A stretch of DNA of 64,000 nucleotides from Leptothermofonsia sichuanensis E412 (GCF_019891175.1 NZ_CP072600.1:5332001-5396000); one strand, 5' to 3'. Counted from the first letter of the stretch, positions 44,116 through 53,091 are shown. Notes: a model not told the origin generated them from the sequence alone. Program-made: numbers and translations.

Positions 44116-44571
44116 ATGAATTTCAACAATGATCTTGTGGGTCTGGATGAACAGGCGACGCTTGTGTTCGGGGATGTGACTTTAAGTTTGAGTGAATTAC
44201 GGTATGCGATCGACCTTGCCACGCTGAGCTCCTTCTCCCATGCGCTGATGGCATCCTTGCAGTCCCAGGGCATTCAGGTGCCGATTGGGGCTTATGACCA
44301 GCAGGGGCAATGGTGCCCGCTTAGCAATAGCGCCTGGTTCCAGCAGGGGGTTGCCTGTGAAGTCCGTGCCCCTGAGCCGCAACAAGGGAGACTGAAATTG
44401 CGGATTGTCCTGGAATTTCTGCCTGAGGCGATCGAGCACCTGGTGATGCCCCAGCCTGCTACCTGTGATGAAATTACCTGTGACGAAATTATCCGTGATA
44501 GGTATCTGACTACTCCGTCGCGAACATCGACTAACGTTCTGTGCAATTTGGAAGCCCAGATCCCGGTGTAA
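44116..44571 (+). CDS. Hypothetical protein, about 151 aa
   Basis: No family recognised. The protein is soluble and mixed alpha/beta in appearance, with NNDLVGLDEQATLVFGDVTL at the N-terminus. A short acidic internal duplication (CDEITCDEIIRDRY) reflects the local repeat ACCTGTGATGAAATT then ACCTGTGACGAAATT. GGGAGG lies 6 bases before the ATG at 44116, which is a strong reason to prefer this start over in-frame ATGs at 44077 and 44110. It converges on the nucleoside transporter gene with 14 bases between stops. Confidence 0.6.
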   Translation: MNFNNDLVGLDEQATLVFGDVTLSLSELRYAIDLATLSSFSHALMASLQSQGIQVPIGAYDQQGQWCPLSNSAWFQQGVACEVRAPEPQQGRLKLRIVLEFLPEAIEHLVMPQPATCDEITCDEIIRDRYLTTPSRTSTNVLCNLEAQIPV

Positions 44572-44585
44572 AGTTGCACATCCCG

Positions 44586-46232
44586 TTACTGGGGGGACGG
44601 AGACGCCACTGGTGCCGTCGGCGAACCCACCGGGCTGGGGCTGGCAGCAGGCGTTGGTGACGGAGCGGGACTGGTGACCGGGGCTGGTGGCTCTCTTTCT
44701 CCCAAGATGCTGGGGCTGCCATCGTCATAGAACCCGGCAATACAGGCAATCATGATAGTTGCCAGGGTGCCAATGAATAGCGCCTTCCAACCCAATTCAG
44801 AAATGTCTTTGCGACGAGAAGGGGCAAGGGCAATGGTGCCGCCAACAAAGATACCCACCGAGGCGATGTGGGCAAAGCCAGAGAGGGCATAGCTGATGAT
44901 CAAAATGGCGCGATCGCTCAACTCTCCGGCTGCCCCTGCCCGTCCCAACTCCTGATACGGGGGAATCGCCGTTTCAAACAGTCGTCGTCCAATAATCACC
45001 GAGGATTTCCAGAGTTCGCCTGGCTCCAGGGAAACCCCGGTCAGAAACGTAAGAGGGACAAACAGAAACCCCAGAATGTTTTGCAGGGTCACGACCTTAA
45101 AGAAAGGCCCAATGGGTGCTGGCAGCCCTGCCAATCCGGCAAACCCCTGGTTGATCAGCGAAACAAAACCCACAATTAGGATCAGCACCGCCGCGATCGC
45201 AACTGCCATCTTGACCCCGTCCAGAGCACCGACAATTGCCGCATCCATGGGGCTAACCCGTTCAATTGGCTCCCCTCCTACGGTTTCTTTGGGGGCTTCT
45301 TCCACCCGTTCTTCTTCGATGGGCAGTCTGGAATCAGGATAGCGATCCTCAATTTTATCGGCAATATTATTTCGCCGTTCCGCTTCTTCCACGGCTTCCA
45401 GTTCAGTGCCCCGAATTTGCTTTTTCTCTTCAGGGATGCCACCCATCGTTTCGGGCACCCCCGTCTCGGGCACCAGAATTTTAGACAGCACAAAACAGGC
45501 GGGGATTGCCATGACAGAAGCCGAAACCAGGTGCCCCAGGATATTGGGAAACACCGGTCTTAAATAGCTGACATAGATTGCCAGTGTTGATGAGGCTGCC
45601 GTCCCAAAACAGCACGCCAGAATCGCCGCAATTTCGCTGCGGGTCATTCTGGCAATGTAAGGCTTGACGGCGATCGCCGCCTCAATTCCAACAAAAATAT
45701 TGGCGGCTCCACTCAGGGATTCTGCCCCACTCAGGCGCATTGTCCGGTAAAACATCCTGGCAAAGACCCCTGTAATGGCCTGAATCACACCCAGGTTATA
45801 GAGCAATCCCATTAATCCGGAGAAAAAGATAACAGCCGGTAGTGCCCGAAATGCCAAAGCGTAGTTCAGTTTGTCTGTGGCACAATAGCCTGGAATGAAG
45901 GGAATTTGGGGTGGCGGGCAGGTCTGGGCACCGGGTGGCAGGGGGCGCACAACAAACGGATCCTGCCCCGGTACAGGAACCAGATTGGGACCGAACACAA
46001 AGCGAGCACCCGCATCAGCCGCAATGAAAATACCATCTAACAGTTCACTGAAAACTCTTAAAACCTCGCGGGTAGCATCAAATCGAAAGACAAAGAAACC
46101 CAGCAATAACTGCAAACCAATACCACCAACAATGACCCGCCAGGGAACGACCCGTCGATCTTCTGACAATACCCAGGCAATCAAACATAGACCAAAAATG
46201 CCGAAGAAGGAAATGGCGTTGAGGTAGGTCAT
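44586..46232 (-). CDS. Concentrative nucleoside transporter (NupC/CNT family)
   Basis: A 548-residue membrane protein that probably imports nucleosides with H+ or Na+. CNT signatures are LPAVIFFSGLMGLLYNLGVI, SLSGAANIFVGIEAAIAVKP and a TRSEIAAILACCFGTAASST block. After the first core half there is a highly charged cytoplasmic insert of about 75 residues (KQIRGTELEAVEEAERRNNI). The C-terminus is a Pro/Ser/Ala repeat tail (SPAPSPTPAASPSPVGSP). The insert and tail make it longer than typical bacterial NupC (about 400 residues). The start at 46232 follows GAGGA at about 10 bases; an upstream TTG start is unlikely. Not linked to nucleoside-degrading genes. Confidence 0.9.
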   Translation of the reverse strand: MTYLNAISFFGIFGLCLIAWVLSEDRRVVPWRVIVGGIGLQLLLGFFVFRFDATREVLRVFSELLDGIFIAADAGARFVFGPNLVPVPGQDPFVVRPLPPGAQTCPPPQIPFIPGYCATDKLNYALAFRALPAVIFFSGLMGLLYNLGVIQAITGVFARMFYRTMRLSGAESLSGAANIFVGIEAAIAVKPYIARMTRSEIAAILACCFGTAASSTLAIYVSYLRPVFPNILGHLVSASVMAIPACFVLSKILVPETGVPETMGGIPEEKKQIRGTELEAVEEAERRNNIADKIEDRYPDSRLPIEEERVEEAPKETVGGEPIERVSPMDAAIVGALDGVKMAVAIAAVLILIVGFVSLINQGFAGLAGLPAPIGPFFKVVTLQNILGFLFVPLTFLTGVSLEPGELWKSSVIIGRRLFETAIPPYQELGRAGAAGELSDRAILIISYALSGFAHIASVGIFVGGTIALAPSRRKDISELGWKALFIGTLATIMIACIAGFYDDGSPSILGEREPPAPVTSPAPSPTPAASPSPVGSPTAPVASPSPQ

Positions 46233-46394
46233 GGTATCAGTATCCTCAGCAGGGTTCAATCTCCAGGCAATTACCGTACAGCAAGCTTCCTGGTCTGGCT
46301 GCCATCATCAAGACAATAACCAGAGTAAGCGACATTCGGGCACTTACAGCAATACAATACCTGTTAAGTTTTCATAACGGGGTAGAGGCAACGC

Positions 46395-46688
46395 ATGGAA
46401 GCTTTTGACCTGACTCCACCGGACTGGACGGCTTCAGCCATCCACGCCAGCGAGTTTTGCTGTCCAGCCTGTCGCCAGTCTGCGAAAGTGGCACAGCGCG
46501 TCTGGATTAATCGGCGATCGCCCGTCTTTACGGAAGATCACCGCCGCAAGTGGCAGGAGTTTTACCAGTGTCAGTGTGGTCAGTCCTGGTGGGCATGGAG
46601 CAGCGATCGCCCCCCTTCGGAACTGGCAAACCAGGAGCGGGAAATACCTCCACCCTTGAGAGGGTGGTCCAATCCATTGGACGAGTAA
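46395..46688 (+). CDS. Small zinc-ribbon-like protein, 97 aa
   Basis: The ATG follows GAGG at 6 bases. The sequence has FCCPACRQSAKVAQRVWINR (CxxC) and YQCQCGQSWWAWSS (CxC), a spacing suited to one structural zinc. The rest is Trp- and Pro-rich. Possibly a nucleic-acid or protein-binding ribbon. No named family is recognised. It diverges from the nucleoside transporter gene. Confidence 0.6.
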   Translation: MEAFDLTPPDWTASAIHASEFCCPACRQSAKVAQRVWINRRSPVFTEDHRRKWQEFYQCQCGQSWWAWSSDRPPSELANQEREIPPPLRGWSNPLDE

Positions 46689-46877
46689 TTTGCAGTTTGT
46701 AAGCATGGGTATAGCAGAGAACAGGGGACAGGGGAGGGGGAAGTAAGGATCGGAATCAGGCTTTGAGTGTTCTCCTCGGTCCTACCTGGATGGCTACTGC
46801 TAACGGCATGGCTGCGCTAATTCGTTTAGGCTGTTCACGCACAATTAGTCTGTTCACTCACAATCAGAGAAGTTCCA

Positions 46878-47510
46878 ATGTACGCTGTCATTTCCCGCGA
46901 AAAAATCTACCTTCCTCCTGGTAGCGTGATGCGAATGCCCGGAACCTGGCAGGACTACTGCGCTCTGCGAGATAGCCGGGGCGATGGTTCCATTCCCCGC
47001 ATTAAATACCGTAATGGTGAAATTCTGCTTATGAGTCCACTCCCCCGTCATGGACGCGAAGCCAACATCCTGGCAGATATTGTTAAAGCCTTACTGGATA
47101 GCGAAACCCGCAACTACGAAGCCTTTACCCCCATCACAATGGACATCCCCGAAGCGGGAGGGATTGAGCCAGACTACTGTTTTTATATCGACAACTGGCA
47201 GGCGGCGGCTGGCAAAGACCGGATTGACTGGCAGGTTGACCCACCTCCCGATTTGGTGATTGAAATTGATGTCACCACTTATACTGCCGCCGAAGATTAT
47301 GCTCCTTATGGTGTGCCAGAGGTGTGGTTGTTCAAAAAGAGCGGCTTAACGATGTATCACCTGCAAGGGCAGACCTATCAACAGCAACCCAGGAGTCGCT
47401 ATTTTCCCACGGTAGATCTACCCGGTCTGATGAACCGGGTATTGCGAATCGCAGCCGAGCAGGGGACCGGGGTTGCCCTCCGAGAATTGCGGCAACAGTT
47501 GATGAAATAG
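46878..47510 (+). CDS. Uma2 family (DUF820) putative endonuclease
   Basis: The second of three Uma2 proteins in the window (210 residues). It has RYRNGEILLMSPLPRHGREA, GIEPDYCFYIDNW (active-site Asp), PPDLVIEIDVTTYTA (active-site Glu) and YAPYGVPEVWLFKKSGL. It differs strongly in sequence from the other two, so these are distant paralogues and not a recent duplication. Monocistronic. Confidence 0.85.
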   Translation: MYAVISREKIYLPPGSVMRMPGTWQDYCALRDSRGDGSIPRIKYRNGEILLMSPLPRHGREANILADIVKALLDSETRNYEAFTPITMDIPEAGGIEPDYCFYIDNWQAAAGKDRIDWQVDPPPDLVIEIDVTTYTAAEDYAPYGVPEVWLFKKSGLTMYHLQGQTYQQQPRSRYFPTVDLPGLMNRVLRIAAEQGTGVALRELRQQLMK

Positions 47511-47940
47511 CCGGTATAGCGATCGCCATAAATGCCATAAAGGTGTAGAACAAATTAGCAAACACGAACCCTGGTCATCCGGTCCTTTTCACCCTGCCCC
47601 CCTGCCCTCTGCTGTTCAGGTACCAGATGTCATGGGAATGCTAATAGTGCATTGCGGCAGAAGGTTTTCACCACAAAGGCACGAAGGGACACAAAGTTTC
47701 TTCGTGTGCTTGGTGTCTTTGTGGTTCAAACTAAAACTGGCGGGTTATCTTCGGCAACCTGCACTAGAGGCAGCCAGAGCGGTTTTCGTGATGTAACCGT
47801 CTGGGGTCAGAACTTCCACTTCATACCCCAAAATCAGCAATCCCAGGCTGGCTTCGGTGCCTATCGTTACTGAGTATGATGGATAAACCTGCCCCAACCC
47901 CATTGGGAACTGCCTGAACTCTCATCTCTCATTCTTTCCC
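47511..47940. other. 430-base intergenic region with a B-family repeat
   Basis: Contains the complete inverted B-family element at 47647-47769 and a G-family end fragment (CCAAAATCAGCAATCCCAG at about 47826-47844). No gene is seen. Confidence 0.55.
47647..47769 (-). repeat. B-family repeat, complete inverted copy
   Basis: The ends are TAGTGCATTGCGGCAGAAGG and TTATCTTCGGCAACCTGCACTA, whose complement begins TAGTGCAGGTTGCCGAAG, so the ends are imperfect inverted repeats starting TAGTGCA. The inner stem is CCACAAAGGCACGAAGG with GTGTCTTTGTGGTTCAAAC. No S element is inserted in this copy. Confidence 0.75.
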
Positions 47941-49551
47941 ATGCAATCTGAATCCCCTGAGCCGTTTCCCGATAACTGGACGTATCTGAAGGCAGAACTC
48001 AACTGGTTAGATCGGGTTTTGAGTCTAGCGGTGGCACGGCAGCGGAAGGAAACAAAGGAAGTTGAACGCCTTGCCCGTACCCGTGCAGACCGGGCAACCA
48101 GCCACTGGTGGAAAGGATTAATGTCTCTGGATGGAGAAGCTTCCTACGATTCTCCCGCAGAGATGCCCCGTCGCAGGGGTACCAGGAATGGCTATCAGCA
48201 GCAGATGGAGGCAAAAATTCTGGCGAGTGAGCAGCGCGGCATTTGCCTGGGCTTGCCGTCCCTCCGGCGACAGCTACAGCTTTCGGTGTTTGAGAAAAAC
48301 CTGGTGTTGATGGCACTTGCTCCAGAAATTAGCCGTCGCTATGGGCAGATTTATAACTACTTACAGGAAACAGAATTCCCTGGGGCTTCTGGACTGCCCA
48401 CTGTAGATTTACTCCTGCGAATTCTGTGTCGCAACGATGCCGAGTGGCGAATGGCACGGCAATATCTGGTCGAAGGTTCTGTGTTGCTTCAGTATCAATT
48501 GCTGGAGGTGCGATCGCGAGTCGCCCTCGACAACAGAGCTTCTCCCCCAGAACCGTTCCTGTCCCGTCTGGTGAAACTGTCTGACTCCCTGGTCAGCTAT
48601 CTCCTGGCGGATCAGCCAGATGAGGCTTTTCTAAAATCACTCTTGCAACCCAACCGGGTGATTGATCTGATTCCAGCAGAATCCGAGCAACCCTACTTTT
48701 TCGCCCCTTCCTCCCTCCCCTCCCAATCCTCCCCCCAATCCTCCCCTTCCCTCCTTTCTCCCCTCCTGCCGCCTGCTCACCTGTCCTGGTCAAACCTGAT
48801 CCTTCCCACTCCGCTGATGGAAGACCTCCAGCACCTTTGCCATTCCATTCAGTATGGGTCCCAGGTAGATGTCGCGCTGGGATTTCAGGAACTGGCAGCC
48901 CCCTTCCTGCCCCCTCAGGGCACAATGGTTCTGTTAATTGGAGCAGCCGGTACCGGAAAAACGACGGCAGCACTGGCGATCGCTCAAACCCTGGGAACTC
49001 CCCTTTTCTGCATCGATCTGGCACTTCTGAATCCTGCTGACCATCCCCGCCTGTTACAGGAACTGATGGGGCAATCCCCTATCCTCTCCCTGTTGAAATC
49101 AGCCCAGGTCTGGTTGGGACATCCATCGCCCTTATCGGCAACAGAAATCCATCAATTTCTGGACTGGCGACATCGGCACCGGGGCATCACGCTGCTCAGT
49201 ATTACCCATAAACAGACGGTCAAAACCCAATGGCGACAGCAAATGACTCGAATGCTGGAGTTTCCCATGCCGGATGAAGCGAGTCGCCTGCGCCTGTGGC
49301 AACAGGCATTTCCAGCCCAACTCCCCCTCGATGCCGCCATTGACTGGAAATACCTGTCACAACGATTTCGGTTGTCTGGCGGGGAAATTTGTGCGATCGC
49401 CCGCGAAGCTGCATTCTATGCCGTGGCTGAATCTTCAAATCCCCAATTAGGCATGAGGCACCTGTTAAAAGCCATTCAGGCGAAGCGGAGTGGAAAGGGC
49501 GGGAAGTTGAGCATTTTTACCGCAGGGGCAGGCGATCGCTCAGATCACTGA
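47941..49551 (+). CDS. AAA protein resembling contractile-injection-system ATPases
   Basis: A 536-residue protein. The N-terminal half matches the helical/winged region preceding the AAA domain in CIS-linked ATPases (Cis15/Afp15 type): NWTYLKAELNWLDRVLSLAV and QLSVFEKNLVLMALAPEISR, then YGQIYNYLQET. A Pro/Ser/Gln linker follows (LPSQSSPQSSPSLLSPLLPP). The AAA module has a good Walker A (LLIGAAGTGKTTAALAIAQT, near residue 335). The expected Walker B position (VLLFDEAD in relatives) reads ILSLLKSAQVWLGH, without acidic residues. The lid is conserved (EFPMPDEASRLRLWQQAFP, then YLSQRFRLSGGEICAIAREA). It may bind but hardly hydrolyse ATP. No sheath, tube or baseplate gene is nearby. Confidence 0.7.
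   Translation: MQSESPEPFPDNWTYLKAELNWLDRVLSLAVARQRKETKEVERLARTRADRATSHWWKGLMSLDGEASYDSPAEMPRRRGTRNGYQQQMEAKILASEQRGICLGLPSLRRQLQLSVFEKNLVLMALAPEISRRYGQIYNYLQETEFPGASGLPTVDLLLRILCRNDAEWRMARQYLVEGSVLLQYQLLEVRSRVALDNRASPPEPFLSRLVKLSDSLVSYLLADQPDEAFLKSLLQPNRVIDLIPAESEQPYFFAPSSLPSQSSPQSSPSLLSPLLPPAHLSWSNLILPTPLMEDLQHLCHSIQYGSQVDVALGFQELAAPFLPPQGTMVLLIGAAGTGKTTAALAIAQTLGTPLFCIDLALLNPADHPRLLQELMGQSPILSLLKSAQVWLGHPSPLSATEIHQFLDWRHRHRGITLLSITHKQTVKTQWRQQMTRMLEFPMPDEASRLRLWQQAFPAQLPLDAAIDWKYLSQRFRLSGGEICAIAREAAFYAVAESSNPQLGMRHLLKAIQAKRSGKGGKLSIFTAGAGDRSDH
48709..48779. repeat. Low-complexity C/T-rich tract inside the AAA gene
   Basis: TCCTCCCC-type imperfect repeats encode the Pro/Ser linker between the two halves of the AAA protein. 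Such tracts are prone to length variation. Confidence 0.6.
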
Positions 49552-49879
49552 CCACAGGTAACTTTAAGGGCTTGCGCTGCCACAGACGCACCATCAGCCA
49601 GAGGTTGGTCAGGAAATAGCCAGAAGTGAGCAAACTACTGGTAATCAGCAGGGGTAAGGAAAGGGAGTCAGAAACTTCCGCTCCTGTTCCCAGTAAACAG
49701 TAACCCAGCATCCATCCCAGAGCTAAGGTCACAACCAGACGACTCAAATTTCTTTCCCGCCGGGTTCCCTGCCGACGATACAAGGTCCAGAGTGCTGGAA
49801 AGAACCCCACCACCGGAATCAGGTAGAGAAATAACTGGAGATGTCTGACATCCTCGTTTTCAAAGGGATCTTGAGTCAT
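49517..49879 (-). CDS. Small multi-pass membrane protein, 120 aa
   Basis: Three to four hydrophobic segments (LFLYLIPVVGFFPALWTLYR, LVVTLALGWMLGYCLLG, LLITSSLLTSGYFLTNLWLM) separated by a basic loop (RRQGTRRERNLSR). The C-terminal residues overlap the 3' end of the AAA gene by 35 bases, tail to tail. The overlap has been kept without damaging either frame. It looks like a conserved cyanobacterial membrane protein of unknown function. Confidence 0.7.
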   Translation of the reverse strand: MTQDPFENEDVRHLQLFLYLIPVVGFFPALWTLYRRQGTRRERNLSRLVVTLALGWMLGYCLLGTGAEVSDSLSLPLLITSSLLTSGYFLTNLWLMVRLWQRKPLKLPVVSDLSDRLPLR

Positions 49880-50303
49880 AGGGAGGAAGTGGGAGGGAAA
49901 CTGTGTGATAAAAAATTCCGCTGGAATTCTTTCTCACAATCCAAACAGATCTGAAACCTGGCAAGTAGAAGAAAAGCCGTTTTCTGGACTGATCTTTGGT
50001 CATCGGCTTGGAGGTACAATTGGTCAGTTTGTCAAAGATTTAGAATTGATTGCTGAAGCTTCAGAACCAGATGAATGAATGAATACAATTGAGTATATAG
50101 CCCTTTTCAATAGCCCTTTTCAAGGGTGTGAGGTACAGTGAGGGGGCGGAGCACCCCACTGTGCCTTACACCCCGTATCTCACTCAATTAAGAAACGCTA
50201 TATTCCCTTCAAAGGATTGGAATTCAGGGCTATCTGCGGCAGGTGATTGGGAACGTTCGGCTTCTGGAGAGAAGCGACAGATAAAATCAATGATTATTAA
50301 TCA
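49880..50303. other. 420-base intergenic region with D-type and C-family repeats
   Basis: Holds the D-type hairpin relative (49903-49950) and a C-family element (50095-50203). A partly repeated TTCAATAGCCCTTTTCAAGG lies at the left of the C copy. No gene. The region must contain the ccs1 promoter. The sequence before the ccs1 start is AT-rich (ATTATTAATCA). Confidence 0.55.
50095..50203 (-). repeat. C-family repeat
   Basis: Ends TATATAGCCC and AGAAACGCTATAT. The inner stem is made of GTGTGAGGTACAGTGAGGGG and CCCCACTGTGCCTTACACCC. The reverse complement matches 55278-55367 closely, including ATAGCGTTTCT and CGCCCCCTCACTGTA. Confidence 0.7.
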
Positions 50304-51713
50304 ATGACTATTAAAGACGGGTTTACCTTTAAGGTTCCCAAAGTGGGAACAGGCTTTCAGCACTTTTTTAAGCGCGAGTTAGTGCCGTTGCTGGCAGATT
50401 TGCGGTTGGCGATCGCCCTGCTGCTGATCATTGCCCTGTTCAGCATCTCTGGCACCTTAATTGAACAGGGACAGGAGATCGAGTTTTACAAAGCTAACTA
50501 TCCAGAGCACCCGGCTCTATTTGGGTTTCTAAGCTGGAAGGTGCTGCTGACCCTGGGACTGGATCATGTCTACCGCACCTGGTGGTTTCTGGCCTTACTG
50601 ATTCTGTTTGGCTCCAGTCTGACTGCCTGCACCTTTAAGCGGCAAATTCCGGCTCTCCGCTGGTTTTCCCGCACCTGGAACTTTTACACCCAACCGCGCC
50701 AGTTTCAAAAATTTGCCCTCAGTGCCGAGTTTAAACAGGCGAATCTGGAAGCCGTGGTACCAATTCTGGAACAGCGACGTTATCGGATTTTTCGCCAGGG
50801 AGATTCTCTCTACGCCCATAAAGGACTTTCTGGGCGGATTGGTCCGATTATTGTCCACGTTGGTATTCTGGTGATTCTGGCAGGAGCAATTTGGGGAGCG
50901 TTTACCGGATTCATCGCTCAGGAGATGGTTCCCAGTGGAGAAACGTTCCGAGTTGAGAATATTACCGATGCAGGCCCCCTGGCAGCCGCCCAGATACCAA
51001 AGGACTGGTCGGTGAAGGTGAACCGCTTCTGGATTGACTACACTCCGGATGGTACGATTGACCAGTTTTACTCCGATATGTCGGTGCTGGATCGGGATGG
51101 CAAAGAGGTGAAGCGCAAAACCATTCATGTGAATGAACCTTTGCGTTACCGGGGAGTCACTCTTTACCAGGCAGATTGGGCGATCGCGGCTGTGCGGGTC
51201 AAACTCAACAATAGCCCCATCTTTCAAATCCCAATGGCCCAGTTAGATACTGGCGGCAAAGGACGCCTCTGGGGCACCTGGGTTCCAACCAAACCCGATA
51301 TGAGCGATGGAGTATCTCTGGTAGCAAAGGACTTGCAGGGCATGGTGCTGGTCTATGATATGTCTGGCAATTTGGCTGCTACAGTGCGGGCAGGCATGTC
51401 TACCCAGGTGAATGGGTTGACCCTAGCGGTGAAGGAACTGGTCGGCAGTACCGGGCTGCAAATTAAAGCTGATCCAGGCATCCCGATTGTTTATGCGGGT
51501 TTTGGTTTGCTGATGCTGGGGGTATTGATGAGTTATGTTTCCCATTCCCAGATCTGGGTCTTGCAGCAGAACAGCCAACTGTTTATCGGTGGCAGAACCA
51601 ACCGTGCCCAGGTTGTGTTTGAGCGGGAATTTCTGGCGCTGCTGGATCAACTTGGGCAAACCAGGAGTGATATCCCGTCCGCATCCATGCCAGAACCAGC
51701 AACTATGAATTAA
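50304..51713 (+). CDS. ccs1: Cytochrome c biogenesis protein Ccs1 (CcsB/ResB)
   Basis: System II heme delivery and apocytochrome c reduction protein in the thylakoid or plasma membrane, partner of CcsA. The 469-residue layout is ResB-like: three N-terminal membrane helices ([27 protein letters not shown]-type and [20 protein letters not shown]; a third around [17 protein letters not shown]), a large lumenal domain, and a last helix near the C-terminus ([20 protein letters not shown]) with a conserved His. [20 protein letters not shown] and [16 protein letters not shown] are also typical. ccsA is not adjacent in this window. Confidence 0.93.
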   Translation: MTIKDGFTFKVPKVGTGFQHFFKRELVPLLADLRLAIALLLIIALFSISGTLIEQGQEIEFYKANYPEHPALFGFLSWKVLLTLGLDHVYRTWWFLALLILFGSSLTACTFKRQIPALRWFSRTWNFYTQPRQFQKFALSAEFKQANLEAVVPILEQRRYRIFRQGDSLYAHKGLSGRIGPIIVHVGILVILAGAIWGAFTGFIAQEMVPSGETFRVENITDAGPLAAAQIPKDWSVKVNRFWIDYTPDGTIDQFYSDMSVLDRDGKEVKRKTIHVNEPLRYRGVTLYQADWAIAAVRVKLNNSPIFQIPMAQLDTGGKGRLWGTWVPTKPDMSDGVSLVAKDLQGMVLVYDMSGNLAATVRAGMSTQVNGLTLAVKELVGSTGLQIKADPGIPIVYAGFGLLMLGVLMSYVSHSQIWVLQQNSQLFIGGRTNRAQVVFEREFLALLDQLGQTRSDIPSASMPEPATMN

Positions 51714-51831
51714 TCCGTCACACAGCGGTCCCTGGCATAGATCAAGAGTGAAATGATGCAATGTGCAACTTCTTGACCCAGATTCTCGGTGTCTCGTTGA
51801 CCTGTATATAATTGGCTAAAGCAAATTTGGT

Positions 51832-51909
51832 GGTGCTGCATAGCAGTATGAACTGGAACGAAGTTTCAATTCATACAATGCTCAATTCATACCCGAAATC
51901 AGCAACGCC
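51832..51909. repeat. G-family repeat
   Basis: GGTGCTGCATAGCAGTATGA at the left and CGAAATCAGCAACGCC at the right. The inner inverted repeat has AATTCATAC arms. About 78 bp, downstream of ccs1. Confidence 0.75.
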
Positions 51910-51963
51910 GCAAATTTCACAGATGCCAGGGAACTGGGGATTGTCGCAAACCGAATGAACTTG

Positions 51964-52319
51964 TCATTGGGCAACTTCATGGAGCGCCAACCAATGTTCC
52001 AGATCAGATAGAGTCGTGAACTCTAACAAGGCCTTACTGAGGTCCTCGAGAATGGGAAGCGGCAGGGCTGAGAGGCGCGACTTCATTGTTTCAGAAAGTC
52101 CCTGTTGCAGTCGTCATGTTGCTGGGTCTCATCAGCAATCTTGAGGATTTCCCAAATTGCCCGTCGCAAGGTTTGAATTGGGTCTGCTGCCTGACTTAAG
52201 GCGACAAATGACAATAGACCCGAAAATGGCATTAACTCCTCAGCGGGAATCTCCCAAATCCGTAGCCATCCATGCAAATTATTGATCTCACTTGCGACAA
52301 CAAGGCTGCGATCGCTCAA
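51964..52319 (-). pseudogene. Remnant of an Rpn-family/DUF4351 protein gene
   Basis: Two fragments in different frames remain. The upstream one (LHGWLRIWEIPAEELMPFSG, then LSFVALSQAADPIQTLRRAI) matches the middle of Rpn-type PD-(D/E)XK nuclease or transposase-like proteins. The downstream one (SALPLPILEDLSKALLEFTT, then LSDLEHWLAL, stop at 51964) is a clear DUF4351 end. Between them a frame change is needed and a stretch of about 30 residues seems lost. The N-terminal nuclease part is absent, replaced by the divergent GNAT gene whose start at 52272 lies inside the remnant. Confidence 0.65.
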
Positions 52320-52856
52320 ATTATTGATTTTTTCGTCGCTGCTTTTGAGGGGCGATCGTCGAAAAATTTTGCCAATCGGGAAAATGCTCTGGAGGAAATT
52401 CAGGACTCCTTTGCCTCCGATCGCATCAGCCGGATTGCGATTGACGAGAATGGTACCGTTTTAGGCTGGATTGGGGCAATCCAACATTATGAAGGACATG
52501 CCTGGGAATTGCATCCCCTGGTGGTGAGGGGCGATCGCCAGCGCCAGGGAGTGGGTAAAGCACTGGTCGCAGACCTGGAAGCACAGGTGAGACAGCGGGG
52601 TGGGACAACCATCTACATTGGCACTGATGATGAAAGCGGTGAAACCAGCCTGTCAGGGATTGATCTCTATCCCAATGTCTGGGAGCACCTTGCCCAGATT
52701 AAAAACCTGCGCCACCACCCTTATGAGTTTTATCAGAAGCAGGGATATGTCATTGTTGGTGTTATCCCCGATGCCAATGGCTTTGGCAAACCCGATATCC
52801 TGATGGCAAAACGGATAGGGGAACCTTATTCCCCACTGGGGCAACATTTGTTCTGA
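52272..52856 (+). CDS. GNAT family N-acetyltransferase, AAC(6')-like
   Basis: A 194-residue acetyl-CoA-dependent acetyltransferase. The acetyl-CoA binding motif is VRGDRQRQGVGKALVADLEA (Q/R-x-x-G-x-G/A). ELHPLVV precedes it, and YEFYQKQGYVIVGVIPDANG, with GFGKPDILMAKRI at the end, are typical of aminoglycoside 6'-acetyltransferase-like members. The N-terminal part (IIDFFVAAFEGR) is complete. Whether it modifies an antibiotic, a polyamine or a protein cannot be decided, and chromosomal relatives often have no resistance role. Its first 48 bases overlap the Rpn-family remnant on the other strand. Confidence 0.85.
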   Translation: MQIIDLTCDNKAAIAQIIDFFVAAFEGRSSKNFANRENALEEIQDSFASDRISRIAIDENGTVLGWIGAIQHYEGHAWELHPLVVRGDRQRQGVGKALVADLEAQVRQRGGTTIYIGTDDESGETSLSGIDLYPNVWEHLAQIKNLRHHPYEFYQKQGYVIVGVIPDANGFGKPDILMAKRIGEPYSPLGQHLF

Positions 52857-52978
52857 CTCAGGAACGAGAATTTTATATCCTGAACCTTCGCCCTAGAGGA
52901 CCAGAAGGCACATAAGGAATGGTTCTGTGCTTCATAATGGGGCTAAAGCGATCGCAGAGGACTTGAAAAGTAAAAGGT

Positions 52979-53052
52979 GGTGCTGAATAGCCGTATGAAT
53001 GAAGATTTTCAATTCATACAGCGCCCAATGCATATCCAAAATCAGCAACGCC
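52979..53052. repeat. G-family repeat
   Basis: GGTGCTGAATAGCCGTATGA and AAAATCAGCAACGCC ends, 74 bp, between the GNAT and ABA4-like genes. Its middle (AAGATTTTCAATTCATACAG) is more divergent than in the 17705 and 25472 copies. Confidence 0.75.
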
Positions 53053-53091
53053 AGGTAAAAAGAATAAAGAATCAGGAGGTTTCCCAACGTT

